A DNA stretch of 64,000 nt from Plecoglossus altivelis (Eukaryota > Chordata > Actinopteri > Osmeriformes > Plecoglossidae), in assembly GCA_036571765.1 (NCBI GenBank), contig BROE01000002.1, positions 1,618,344 to 1,682,343 of the forward strand, written 5' to 3'. Of the stretch, positions 45,282 to 57,000 are shown piece by piece. Made by a program: the position numbers and the translations under genes. Below the pieces are notes generated by a model that worked only from the letters and a program-made list of their open reading frames with translations, searched no databases and was not told where the DNA came from. Positions within the stretch are counted from its first letter, which is position 1. Every line of letters starts with the position of its first letter.

Positions 45282-48200
45282 ATGGACCTGTCTGGCAAGG
45301 AGAGAGAAGAGGGCACTGTCAGAGATGCCAGGCTGGAAGGAGACCAGAGGAGAGACTCAGGAGAGAAACCCCGATGTTGCTCCCCACAGGAAGTAGGAAC
45401 CCTCACAGGAAGTGGGAAGTGGGTGTCCCAGACAGGAAGTGTGGTTATTCCGTGTGGTCGTCGTAGTCGCTGCCAAGTTTTGGGGAAAGTGAAACTCAAA
45501 AGACTGATGATCCAAGATGACCCAACAGAGTCTCCAAACACAGAAGATGGCTACGACGACACTAACCGTGCCGTTCTAGACTGTGATGATGAATTAGAGG
45601 TGCTGACTGTTCACGTAGAACAGGGGGAGGAGCAGGAGAGGAGCGATTCAGAGGAGAAACTCCACCATTGCGCCAAATGTGGGAAGGCCTTCAACAAGTT
45701 AGAGGCTCTGGAGGATCACCGGCAGACCCACACGAAGCGTTACGGCTGCCCCTACTGCGACGAGGAGTTATGTTCCTCGTCTGGCTTGACGAGGCATCAA
45801 CAACAAGCGCACCCTAAAGAGGCAGCCCTTCCTATTACACCTCAGAGACATTCACAAGCTCGTCCTGGAGAGACCAGCGGGCTGCACACCTGTGAAGAAG
45901 AAGAAGAAGAGCTGTGTGTTGGTAAGTGCTCTTACATCATGGAGATTTGGTTTCAACAAGACACATTTTGGGGGTGTTATTTTGCGCCGTGCCTTATGGA
46001 ATACCCCTTCTTGACTTCGTTGAAACTATGGATTTCGTATCCTGTGCCTCATTTGAATGTGGCTTTGGTTTAAAGCATCTGTTAAATAAAATGTGATGTG
46101 ATGGTTAATGGTGTCGCTGTGCCCTTAAGTAAGAATTCTCTGTTTCTAACGTAGACGGCGTCTCCCACTTCCTGTCTGAGGTTGACGTCTCTGCCAGGAT
46201 GCCACACCCCTGTGCTGAGTGTGGAAAGGAGTTTGTGAACCAGAACAAGCTGAAGCGACACCAGATGACACATTCTGGAGAGAAACCTCACAGCTGCTCC
46301 GTGTGCGGTAAGCGCTTTCTGCAGAAAGGCCAGCTCAAGGTTCACAAGAGGATCCACACCGGCGAGAAACCTTACTCCTGTTCCATCTGCGCTGCCAAGT
46401 TTGCTCAGGTGGGGGACGTGAGGAGACACGAGAAGAGGCACCTGGGAAAGAGACCGTTCAGCTGCTCCGAGTGTGGCAAATGCTTCATAGAAGCGCGGCT
46501 TTTGAAGGCTCACGAGCGCACGCACACGGGGGAGAGACCGTTCGGCTGTACCGTTTGTGGGAGGAGGTTCTCCACCTCGTCCTGCCTCAGGGATCACAAG
46601 GTCACCCACACGGGAGAGAACCCATACTCCTGCTCTGTGTGCGGTAAGGGCTTCGCCACGTCCTCCGGCCACAGGGACCATGAGAGATCTCATGCTGGGG
46701 AGAGACCATACCATTGTGCCGAGTGCGGAAAGAGCTTCTGTCGCCCGGGGCAACTAGTGAAACACCTGAGGAGACACACAGGTGGAGGTGATGTTCAAAC
46801 CCCCAGTAAGGTGAGTTGGAATAAATGTATTTATATTATTTTACCATTAAAGGTTATGTTGCAGATTTTTGACTTAATGCTATAAAATATGTAATAATTT
46901 TGGTAATTCATGCCGTTTTGTGCTGTGCATTGATCTTATTTGGTATTCTGTCTTCCTCTTTCACAGGGTCCTGGAGCCCCCAGACTAGTCAGGAAGGCAG
47001 AGGAAGATGAGTATGTAGATGATGAGGTTGAAAGAGACCTGATCAAGTCAGATTTGAATTTGGTGGAGCTTTCGCATGACCACAATGACAACAACACAAT
47101 GCCGGAGATGGAACATGAATTAGTTAAGGAAAAAGATAAGGGGAAGGAGGATGGAGAGGAAGCAAATGGCATTGTGGGATTCATCAATTCTGATGGAGAG
47201 GAGTTAGACATTTACTCTGAGAAGCAGCAGGAGAACCGGACGGTGAAGAAGCTCCACCGCTGCCTTGAGTGTGGGAGAGAGTGTCCATCCTTCTTCAGAC
47301 TCCAGATGCACATGAAGACCCACACAGGAGAGAAACCTTACCCCTGTCCCACGTGTGGGAAGCACTTCCGCCAAAAGGAGCACCTGAAAGAACACGAGAA
47401 GGTTCACACGGGGGAGAAACCCTACTCCTGTTCGGACTGTGGTGTGAGGTTTAGTCATCAAGGGGCATTGAGGAGGCACGAGCGTTCTCACACAGGAGAG
47501 AAACCTCATCCTTGTGCTGCATGTGGAAAGAGGTTCACCAGGATAAGCAGTCTCCGAGAGCATCAGAACACGCACACAGGAGAGAGGCCGCACTGCTGCA
47601 GCGTGTGTGGTAAGACCTTCTTCAGGCTGTCGGCCCTGCAGAAGCACCAGGTGACTCACACAGGGGACAAACGTCACGTCTGCGAAGTCTGTGGCAAAGG
47701 CTTCTCAGAGGCTTCCACCTTGCGACGCCACAATAGGGCTCACTCCAGAGAGAAACCTTACCAGTGCGAGGACTGTGGGAGGAGCTTCTCCCAGCTGGGG
47801 AGCATGAAGAGACACCAGCAGATCCACTTCAGGGACAGGCTTGAATTAGGGCCTGAGTCTGGTCTTCTGCCTGTCACGACCGAACAACTTGATTCATCAT
47901 CTCATGGACTTTTGAACCCCATCTGTAACCACGGTGACCTGAGTAAACAGCCACAGGGTCCTGTAGAGCCTGAGCATGATGTCATCGATGATGATGATGA
48001 TGAAGGGGATGAAAATATCGAGGCTGAAGAATGGGGTCATTTGCACAAATCTGGATTGTTGTCGAGTGTCGAGACCGTCATTTATGCTGGACCTCCAGGG
48101 GGCGAAGATGAGAAGGAGGAAGAGGAAGGCAGAGAAGAAGGGGAGAATCAATTTGGCAGTTTAATCAACTCTGACGGCGAGGAAGTAGAATGGGATCCTC

Positions 48201-49085
48201 CTGATCTTGGTAAGTGAAGTGGCTCAATCCTGACTGCGTTCAAACAGAAACCACACTATAGTTATATAGTATATACTATATAGTACCATACTATAGTTAT
48301 ATTAACCCTATCTGTACAGCTGGTGTCCACTTTTTATCTTATTTGTATTTTATATTTCTGTAATAATTTCTATAATTCTGTGCATGCATATCTTGCACGG
48401 CGAATAAAACTGATTCTGATAGTATCCACAGCTACTCCAGCCTCTAACCAGTGTTGTGTCCATTGCAGGTCAGAGTCTAAATTCTTCTGCCTCGGGCCAG
48501 GAGAACCAGCTTCTCTCCGACCCGACACAGCGCCTCAGAAACAGCCTCCTGCAGCGGCCCAGCGGCACCTGCTGCCCCGTGTGCGGTCGGGACTGCAGGA
48601 AGCCCTCCACGTTGCAGATCCACCTCAGGATCCACTCAGGGGAGAAACCCTACCACTGCACCCTTTGCGGCAAGCAGTTCACCCAGAACCGCCACCTACA
48701 GGACCACCAGAGGGTTCACACAGGAGAGAAGCCATACCGCTGCTCGGACTGTGGCAAGAGCTTCGGCCACTCGGGGGCCTTGAAGAGGCACCGGCTGTTA
48801 CACACGGGGGAAAAACCTTACGGCTGCTCCCAGTGTGAGAAGCGCTACAGTCGTCTGGAGCGTCTGAAGGACCACGAGAGGACCCACTCTGGTAACCGCT
48901 ACGCCTGCCCGGACTGCGGGAAGGGGTTCTTTAAGCCGTCCGACCTCAGCTCTCACCGGAGAACCCACTTGGAAGAGAACCCTTTCCGTTGCGACGAGTG
49001 TGGCAAAGACTTGAGCACACCGCAGAGTTATCGAAGACACATGAAGATGCATCAGAGGAAAGCTGCCATTGGACTCCAGGCATAG
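45282..49085 (+). CDS. ZNF gene F: about 22 C2H2 fingers in four exons
   Basis: Exons 45282-45921, 46155-46810, 46967-48209 and 48469-49085 join in phase (1, 0, 1) to give 1051 residues. Exon 1 encodes an acidic/charged N-terminus (LMIQDDPTESPNTEDGYDD) and two fingers (HHCAKCGKAFNK, YGCPYCDEELC). Exon 2 has seven fingers from HPCAECGKEFVNQ. Exon 3 starts with an acidic stretch containing GIVGFINSDGEELDI, then seven fingers from HRCLECGRECPSFF, then a second acidic stretch ending LINSDGEEVEWDPPDLG at the donor. Exon 4 has six fingers and ends KAAIGLQA. Start: first ATG (CATGGACCTG) in the open frame; a non-coding exon upstream is possible. Presumably a DNA-binding nuclear regulator. Exons 3-4 are paralogous to the last exons of gene H. 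Confidence 0.82.
48258..48422 (+). repeat. Dispersed repeat family B copy
   Basis: ACTATAGTTATATTAACCCTATCTGTACAGCTGG... to TATCTTGCACGGCGAATAAAACTGATTCTGAT, in intron 3 of gene F. Same orientation and ends as 31345-31548, with an internal deletion. Confidence 0.72.
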
Positions 49086-49975
49086 CTGTCTGCCCACACC
49101 GTGGTGGGAAATCACGTCTGTTTCTTATTAATCAGTCTGATGTGAGAATTATTATTATTAGGAATAAAATAATATATGATTCATCCACCATGTGTCCTTC
49201 TTATAGTTTGGCTTCATTTTTGGAGGGTTTTAATACATCACAGAAGGGTTTGTTATCCTTCAGTCATCTTGTGATTGGTTTTTGAAAGAATTAGATTGCT
49301 ATGACTGGATGTTGAAGTAACATGGGCATTAACATGAAGACGATACAATTTTACGTTAATTGAGAGACGATTGATGTTGATTTGTGAAATTAAATTGTAA
49401 GTCACTTCAATAAATAAAAAACATATACTGAACAAAGAACTGAATGAATGTCAAACGTGAATGTCAGACACAAGTCTCGCCTCTGTACTTTTCATATATA
49501 TTTCTCATGGTTCTGCATCGGTCTGATACTAAAAACGATTTGTTTTCGCTGCGGCTGGTGCTTAGACTAGTACGATAGTGCGGAACAACTCCAGCTGACT
49601 CGGAACATAACCAGATTGAAACCCGGAAAGTCAACAGCTGTCTCGGTCACAAGGAACAAACGTAAGCCGATCGGTAATATAACAGTGTATACCAATGCAG
49701 CTCGCTAGCATGCATTTAAATAGTGGCATACATTATAGATAGTGACAGTATATTGCTACTATGAGGAGACGAACGTTTGGGGTCTGTCTAATAATTGACG
49801 GAGCCTTTAAATAGAACTATGCGCTGTGGAATAACGGCTTGCTGGTTATCTTGTTAGACTCCAACTTTATGTGTTCAAACTAGCTAATCTGACACCCTTT
49901 AACATCGCTAATGACGTTAGCCGACTTGTTTTTTCACAATTACACTCAAGGGAATCTGAAAAGGACTGATTCGCT
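49086..49975. other. Spacer between genes F and G
   Basis: 3' flank of gene F and probable gene G promoter. No additional gene seen. Confidence 0.4.
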
Positions 49976-52701
49976 ATGGACGAGGTACAATATCGTCTGT
50001 GTTCCCTAGCTAGTTAAATGTAGCCTAGCTAGTCTAGCTTGCTAACTAAATGTGACTAGCTAATTGAACGAGTCATATTTTCTACGATGTTAAATAGCTA
50101 GTTTGTGACTTTGTCCTTAGTTTCAAAGGTATAGTATTGTCAATATGCTAGATGTATTTACATCGGAGACATCCAAGCTAAAGAAGGCTATCTAAATAAT
50201 GGGTAATAGTAGCAAACTTACTAGACTACTGTGTTTGAAAGCTAGCTAGACAAGTTAAGTGTACTGCAACGCTTAAAGTATGTTTTGATCTCGTTAAGGG
50301 CTTTCAGTGGCCTTTTTTTTATAACTTTGCTAAAATCGATCAGCGTGTGTCTAATTCTCTTCATTCGTCTCAACAGCATTCTCTCCAGGAGGAACGGACA
50401 GAAACGCCGGGTCACTATGGCAACCAGAGCCCGTTTTCCCCCCATGTTTCCGAAAACGACCGCTGTGGACTACAGGAGATAAAAGTTATCGTGAAGGAGG
50501 AGGAAGAGGAGAGCGTTTGGCCCTACAAAGAGAAAGGTAAGGTGACGAGTGACGTGTTTATTTTCATGCGAGGATTTTTCATAGCATGTCTGTTGAGCGG
50601 ACTGTCCCTTTACGTGCGCCACAGGAGAGAGTTCAACCAGGGGGGCAAAGGGTCTGAAAATGGCGACTTCCTTGTCAGACGACCACATCATCAGACTGAC
50701 TGTCAGCATGGAGGACAACAAAGAGGGAGAGAAGACGGAGAAGGGGAAGGAGACGGGAGAGGAGGAGGGGGAGGAGATGGAGGAGCAGAGGGAGGAGATG
50801 GGGGAGGAGAGGGGGGAGGAGGGGATATGTGGACTGATCAACTCTGACGGAGAAGAGGTGGGCGGGAGGCCGACTGCCCAGATTGTTGGAGAAACCTCCA
50901 TCCTGGAGGTCAGGGGCGAGGAGGAGGAGCAAGGGGAGGAAGGAGGCAGAGAGGAGGAGACCGGAGGAGGAGGAGAGAAGACAAACTTGAAAAAGGAAGA
51001 GGAGGAGCTAAAGGTTCTTCCCATCCATGGTAAATAGACCTGACCTCCTCCATCACACCACCTCTCCTCTCTTCTGATGACACCTGCATTTATCTGTCAG
51101 ATGCACATTCTGCAGGAAAACTTTGTAATCAAATGCTTGATTTGCAGCTCCTTTAATAGGGATGCATGTTAAGAAAAGGCTTTAGACAGCACACTGAGTC
51201 CCACTCAATCTAAGGTCTCTTCACCCTCCAGGAGGAAAGAGGAGGAGAGGGAGGCCTCCCAAGGTGTCTCCCCCAGAGCCGGGACTCAATACTGGGGAGG
51301 ACAGTCGGCACACAGGTGAGGAGACCCTGGAACTCAGGGTCCATGTCAGGACTTGGAGAAGAGGCAGAATTTCCTTGCTGCTCTAGAACCTGCCAGATTC
51401 ATCTTAGTCTTTTTACTTAACAGTATTCTTGTTGTAGTAGATATAAATATTGAATTTACCAACCGCTTTCCTTGCAATAGGCATGAATAAAATCCTTACG
51501 TTGTCAGTTTAAAGTACTAAATTACTGGATAGTTCTTAAGAAACCTTCAGAAGTTCACAAACAACAAACTGTCCCCTAAACCCTGACAGTGAGGAGGCGG
51601 GGCAGGAAGAGGACCCTCCCACTTCCTGTCCTTCCTGCCGGCTTGGTAGCGACACCCAGAGCAAGGCTAACATTCCGCTGCTCCGTGTGTGGGAGGGAGT
51701 TCTCCCATGCTTACAAGCTGGAGAGACACGCGCTGATCCACACTGGAGAGACACCCCACCGCTGCTCTCTTTGTGGGAGGGGGTTCAACCAGAAGGGAAA
51801 CCTAAAGACACATCAGAAGGTGCACTCAGGTGAGGAGCAGGATCAGACCATTAACTACGAGGGGAGGTAGGTGGATCAGACCATTAACTACAAGAGGAGG
51901 GGTGTGGCTTAGTTTGATCCCTCACCCCCGAGAAGGATGTGACCCCCCCCCCCATCTCTCTCTCCCTCACTCTCGCTCCCCCCTCCCTCTCCCTGTGCAG
52001 GAGAGAAACTCAGTGTGGACTGTCCTGGTGAGAGGGAGGAGCATCAGGAGGAGAAGCAGGGGGCGTGTCCCGACTCGGCCCCCCTTGGTGCCCCGCTGGC
52101 CCCCCGGGCCGTGCCCCCTCAGGAGGAGTTGTGTTTCTGTCGGCAGTGTGGTACCCAGTTCAGCCAGAGGCAGCAGCTGGAGGAGCACATGCACAGCCAC
52201 GCTCGAGAGAAACCCTACTCCTGCCCTGACTGTGGGAAGAGGTTCATCAACGAGAGCTACGTCCAGATCCATCAGCGGATCCACACGGGGGAGAAACCGT
52301 TCCGCTGTCCCGAGTGCGACCAGACGTACTACACGGCATCCGCCCTGCGGCTGCACCGCATGAAGCACTCGGACATCCGTCCGTTCGGCTGCCCCGTGTG
52401 CGAAAAGCGTTTCCGCGTGCAGTCCTACCTGGCGGCCCACCTTCTCACCCACACCAGGGACCGGCCGCACCTGTGCTCCGTGTGCGGGAAGAGCTACGCG
52501 CGGGCGGAGGAGCTGAAGGTACACCACCGGCTGCACACTGGGGAGAAACCTTACCGGTGCGGTGACTGTGGGAAGAGCTTCATCTACCGCCAGGGGCTGA
52601 GGCAGCACCAGCGCACTCATGGGGGTAGACGCATGGGCCCCACGCGACAGCTGGGTCGTCCCAAACTGAGCCACCGGGAGGAGGGGAGGCTGCTATGCTG
52701 A
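49976..52701 (+). CDS. ZNF gene G: acidic domain, AT-hook-like motifs, eight fingers
   Basis: Exons 49976-49984, 50377-50536, 50625-51029, 51232-51315, 51590-51829 and 52001-52701 join in phase to give 532 residues. The first exon is only ATGGACGAG before gtacaa; gene H begins the same way. Exon 2 ends IKVIVKEEEEESVWPYKEK. Exon 3 is very acidic with GICGLINSDGEEVGG. Exon 4 has KRRRGRPPK, a good AT-hook, and exon 5 starts VRRRGRKR, a second weaker one. Exon 5 carries fingers FRCSVCGREFSHAYKLERHA and HRCSLCGRGFNQKGNLKTHQ. The last exon has six more, from CFCRQCGTQFSQ to YRCGDCGKSFIYRQ, then a basic tail. AT-hooks bind the minor groove of AT-rich DNA and fingers the major groove. Confidence 0.8.
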
Positions 52702-52734
52702 GCTGCTGGAGGACCAGGAGGGGCACTGAAGAGG

Positions 52735-52985
52735 GGTTCGAAGCCCTTCTCCTGAACCGTGTGCTGGGGCAGCTTCAGCCGGCGAGGTCACCTGAAGGAA
52801 CTCACTGAGGCGAGCGGCCGCATGGCTGACAGCCATGTGGCAACACCTTCGCCCGACCTTTTAACCTTTGAAGACCCACTGGTAGAGACGCTACTACCGC
52901 GGCGTGTGTGGGCGGGGCTTCTCCCGCATCCTCGCCCTCCGACGCCACCAGGACAGGGTGCGAGGAGAACCTGGGGGAGGAGCCG
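52735..52985 (+). pseudogene. Decayed fingers downstream of gene G
   Basis: KPFS-stop-TVCWGSFSRRGHLKEL (TGA where a finger cysteine belongs) at 52740-52806 and GVCGRGFSRILALRRHQDR at about 52900-52955 are finger-like but separated by stops and frame changes. The gene once had a longer array. Confidence 0.65.
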
Positions 52986-53085
52986 ACACACACAGTTTTG
53001 AAATTAGAAAATTGCGGTTAATACGATGAATCCTCATTTAACAAACCACTTTCAGCCCAACTGCTTTTGGAAAACAACTGGCACA

Positions 53086-53290
53086 CCTAATACAGTGTAC
53101 ACAGTACAATGTGTTTATTGGCAAGCGACTCCGTGACCCAGGTGTCCAGTGCAGTGTACACAGTACTACCCTGTGACCCAGGTGTCCAGTGCAGTGTACA
53201 CAGTACTACCCTGTGACCCAGGTGTCCAGTGCAGTGTACTTGCCACGGTGCGACCTTGTGACCCAGGTGTCCGGTGCAGTGTACTTTCCA
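53086..53290. repeat. 43-bp minisatellite
   Basis: Four or five units of GTGACCCAGGTGTCCAGTGCAGTGTACACAGTACTACCCT, the later ones variant. Confidence 0.9.
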
Positions 53291-54016
53291 CACTCCCTTT
53301 AAAGAAGAAAGAAACGATGGAAGAATCAAACAGTTTTTTCTTTCTTTTCCCAAAATCACAATATCGCTTCACAGATTGTTGGCCGTACGGATTAGATCTG
53401 CCTCTCTTCTGCTATTGATGAACTGCATCTTGAGGATGAAATATCGCTATTGACCTTAAAAAATAAATACTTCTTATTCTGAATATACTGTATATCCTGT
53501 TGTTTTTGGTTTGAAGGATCTGGCTCAACATTTTAAAGGACAAAACAGAAGGTTTTATCTGTTTGATTGTTTTTTGTTCTTATTTATTCGGTTAGTTTCA
53601 CTTCCGTGATCTGAAGACCGGGTATAAAAGTTAGAACGAACCAAACGAACATTAAAGGGTTAAGGAAACTCATCAGTGACCTGGAACAGAAAAGGAAAGT
53701 AACCCGGAAACTGAATGAACCCCAAACAAGAACAACAAACAGTAGCAGATAGAGAGCTTTACGAACTGCTTCCCTTTTTGTATTGTATCGGTTAATAGTA
53801 TCATTAGCGCTATCAATGTCTGGATCATTTCCCACAGAAAATGTCCCGAACCACAATATGAAGCTGTTTCTTACTGTGGTCTGTAAGCAACGACCGAACC
53901 GAACACTTTCAAATCCTGAATCACAGAGGTTAGCCTCGTGTTAAACTGCCGGTAGGAGGAGAAGGAAAAGGGCTGTTAATAACAGCTATTTAGCAATCAA
54001 AGGAGGTCGACTCAGT
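53291..54016. other. Spacer between genes G and H
   Basis: AT-rich. Includes the probable gene H promoter. Nothing else recognised. Confidence 0.4.
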
Positions 54017-57000
54017 ATGGATGGGGTGAGATGATTGTCGTGAATTTGTGGTAGTTAAATCTAGAAAAATCCAACTATCCTCGTGCCGATGCTTCTTTTA
54101 GCTAGCCAGTGCTAGCACTGCTAGCAATAGCAGGGAGGTCGAACCCTTTTGAGCAAATTCCTGAAATACGAATTGAACATTAATGACATAAAGATATATC
54201 TGCTTAAAATTATAAGAACATGCATTTATCTTATTAGATCAATAGATTATTGCATTTTAAAGGGTTTTAATTTGACTCATGTTACTTCCGTTCATCCTCT
54301 CCGGCGCAGACGGCTAACGTCACTGCAGCGACTACTTGGGTTCATCTAATTTTAACGGATAGCGGGTAGGCTACTAATGACCTTTTTATGCATTCAGCGA
54401 CTGGGAAATCTGGGCAGTATTTGTATTATCGATCTTTTTAGTGGGTGTATTTGTGTATTTGCTCTGAGCGGGATCACAAGAGATCCTAAATCTGTATTGT
54501 AAAATCTTTAACATTCCTCATTAGTTGCGCTGTCTTATGAAGCTTGACAACAACTTTCTAATGAGCACTTTAAATGACACACTAGACAGGCACCAATATA
54601 ACTGTGCTGATAGTGACCGTTACAGTACACATATCTAAGGCGTAGTAGTAAAACCAGCATCAAACCATCACATTAACAAGTTCTAAAGTAGCAAACCATC
54701 ACATGAATGAGCTTTCCTGGGTCAGTAAGTAAAGTGAGTCTCTAAAGCAGGGGTCTCCAATCCTGGTCCTCGAGGGCCGCTGTCCTGAAGGTTTTCGATG
54801 TTTCCCTCCTCCAGCACACCTGATTCTAATGAGCCATTACCAAGCTCTGTGGAAGCTTCATAATGACCCTTTATTAGACTCAGGTGTGCTGGAGCAGGGA
54901 AACACTGAAAACCTTCAGGACAGCGGCCCTCGAGGACCAGGATTGGAGACCCCTGCTCTAAAGTGTTGGTATTTAATCATTTCACAATTGATCATTTTAT
55001 GTTTAATTACACATCAAACAACTTACATTAGCATTCAATTATGTTGGTTTACTGAATAAACTGTGTCGCTAGCTATCCCTTAATAGCAATGGTTGAGTAA
55101 ATGTGTGTAGGGGTAGTAGCATAATGTTAGCATATATAACTCGATACGATGCTTTGGGATGATACGCTGATAGTAATGCACTGCTGTCAGTAATGCGCTG
55201 CTAGCGATAATGCACTGCTGGCAGTAATGCACTGCTAGCGATAATGCACTGCTGACAGTATTGCGCTGCTAGCGATAATGCACTGTTGACAGTAATGCGC
55301 TGCTAGTGATAATGCACTGCTGTCAGTAATGCACTGCTAGCGATAATGCACTGCTGACAGAAATGCGCTGCTAGTGATAATGCACTGCTGACAGTAATGC
55401 GCTGCTAGTGATAATGCACTGCTGACAGTAATGCGCTGCTAGCGATAATGCACTGCTGACAGTAATGCGCTGCTAGTGATAATGCACTGCTGACAGTAAT
55501 GCGCTGTTGGCAGTAATAGAAGCCCTCCTGTAAGTGTTGCTGATTGAGGTGTTACACGCTTTAGTCGAACTTCAAAGGGTTAAAATACCTTTGATGCATT
55601 GTCGAATGACCTTGTGATGTCACCAGGAACCGGAACCGCTAGAGCTTGTGATGAAGATAAAGGAGGAAGAGGAGGATGGCTACGAAGAGTATGGAATTGT
55701 TATGGTGAATTCATCTGGTGGAGAAACTGGTTAGTATTGCTTTTATCATTTCTTTGAACCTGATGATAGCGTGCTCTTTAATATTGATCACGTTCATGTT
55801 CCCGCAAAACATAATTCAAAAACCGTATCCTTCATCTTTTCTTCTGTGGTTTCTGAGAAATTATCACAGCTACTCTTCTTCTGTACCTCCAGGAGAATCC
55901 TTCAGTGGGGGGTTCCACAGTGAGGAGGGTCCCTCCACATCGGGAACCCCAAGGCGGCGTGGCCGTGCGTCATCAGGAACGACAAAGTCTCCCTACGCCT
56001 GCCTGGACTGTGGAAAGAAGTTCCTTAGCCCGTCCACATTGAAGACCCACATGATGACCCACACGGGAGAGAGACCTCATGGCTGCTCCGTGTGTGGAAA
56101 GGGCTTCCTGACCAAACACCGGCTCACCGTCCACCTGAGGATCCACACGGGCGAGAGGCCCTTCAGCTGCTCGGAGTGCGGCAAGACGTATATCAGTCAG
56201 GAGCAGCTGAGCACCCACCATCGCTACGTCCATAGCGGGAAGAGACCGTACCCTTGCTCTGTCTGCCAGAAGGAGTTCCCCAACCCCTCTAAGCTGCGGC
56301 GGCATCAGGCCACCCACACAGACATCAGGCCGTTCCCTTGCCTTGTGTGCGAGAAGCGCTTCAGAGAGGCGGCACACCTCCAAAACCACGCCAGGCTGCA
56401 CACTGGAGAGAAGCCATACCGCTGCCCCGACTGTGGCGTGAGCTTTGTCAGCCAGGGGCAGCTCATTCAGCATCGCCGCACACATACTGGGGAGAAACCA
56501 CACCTCTGCTCACATTGCGGGAAGCGCTTTTCCCGTCTCTGGTACTTGAAGTCCCACATGGCAACGCACTCTGAAAGCAGACTGACGACTGCAACCAACG
56601 TCCCCCTCCCGAACAGCAGGGGGAGCTCTCAGCCATGTCAGCCGGTGCAGAAGGATCTCCAGGAAACAGCCGAGGGTGAGAAGAAACCCCAGAGTTGCTC
56701 CTACTGTGGCAGGAGTTTCACCATGCCAGGGCCACGTTTGAGGCACGAGGACCTCCATGCCAGGGGGATATTGAACCGCCGCTTCACAAGTAGTAAGACG
56801 TTCTCTCAGCGGCGGTCTTGGACCCGACGCTTGCGCACGATCGTTAGGAAGACTCTGTCCCGACGCTCTCGGTTTGGGAGGGGTTTCGCCAGACCCAGGG
56901 AGCTGAGGCAACATAGCACAGTTCCAGCAAAGGAGCCGCACAGCTGTGGTCGTTGCCGAAAGAGCTTCTGTCTCTGGGTTAACTACAAGGTCCACCAGAG

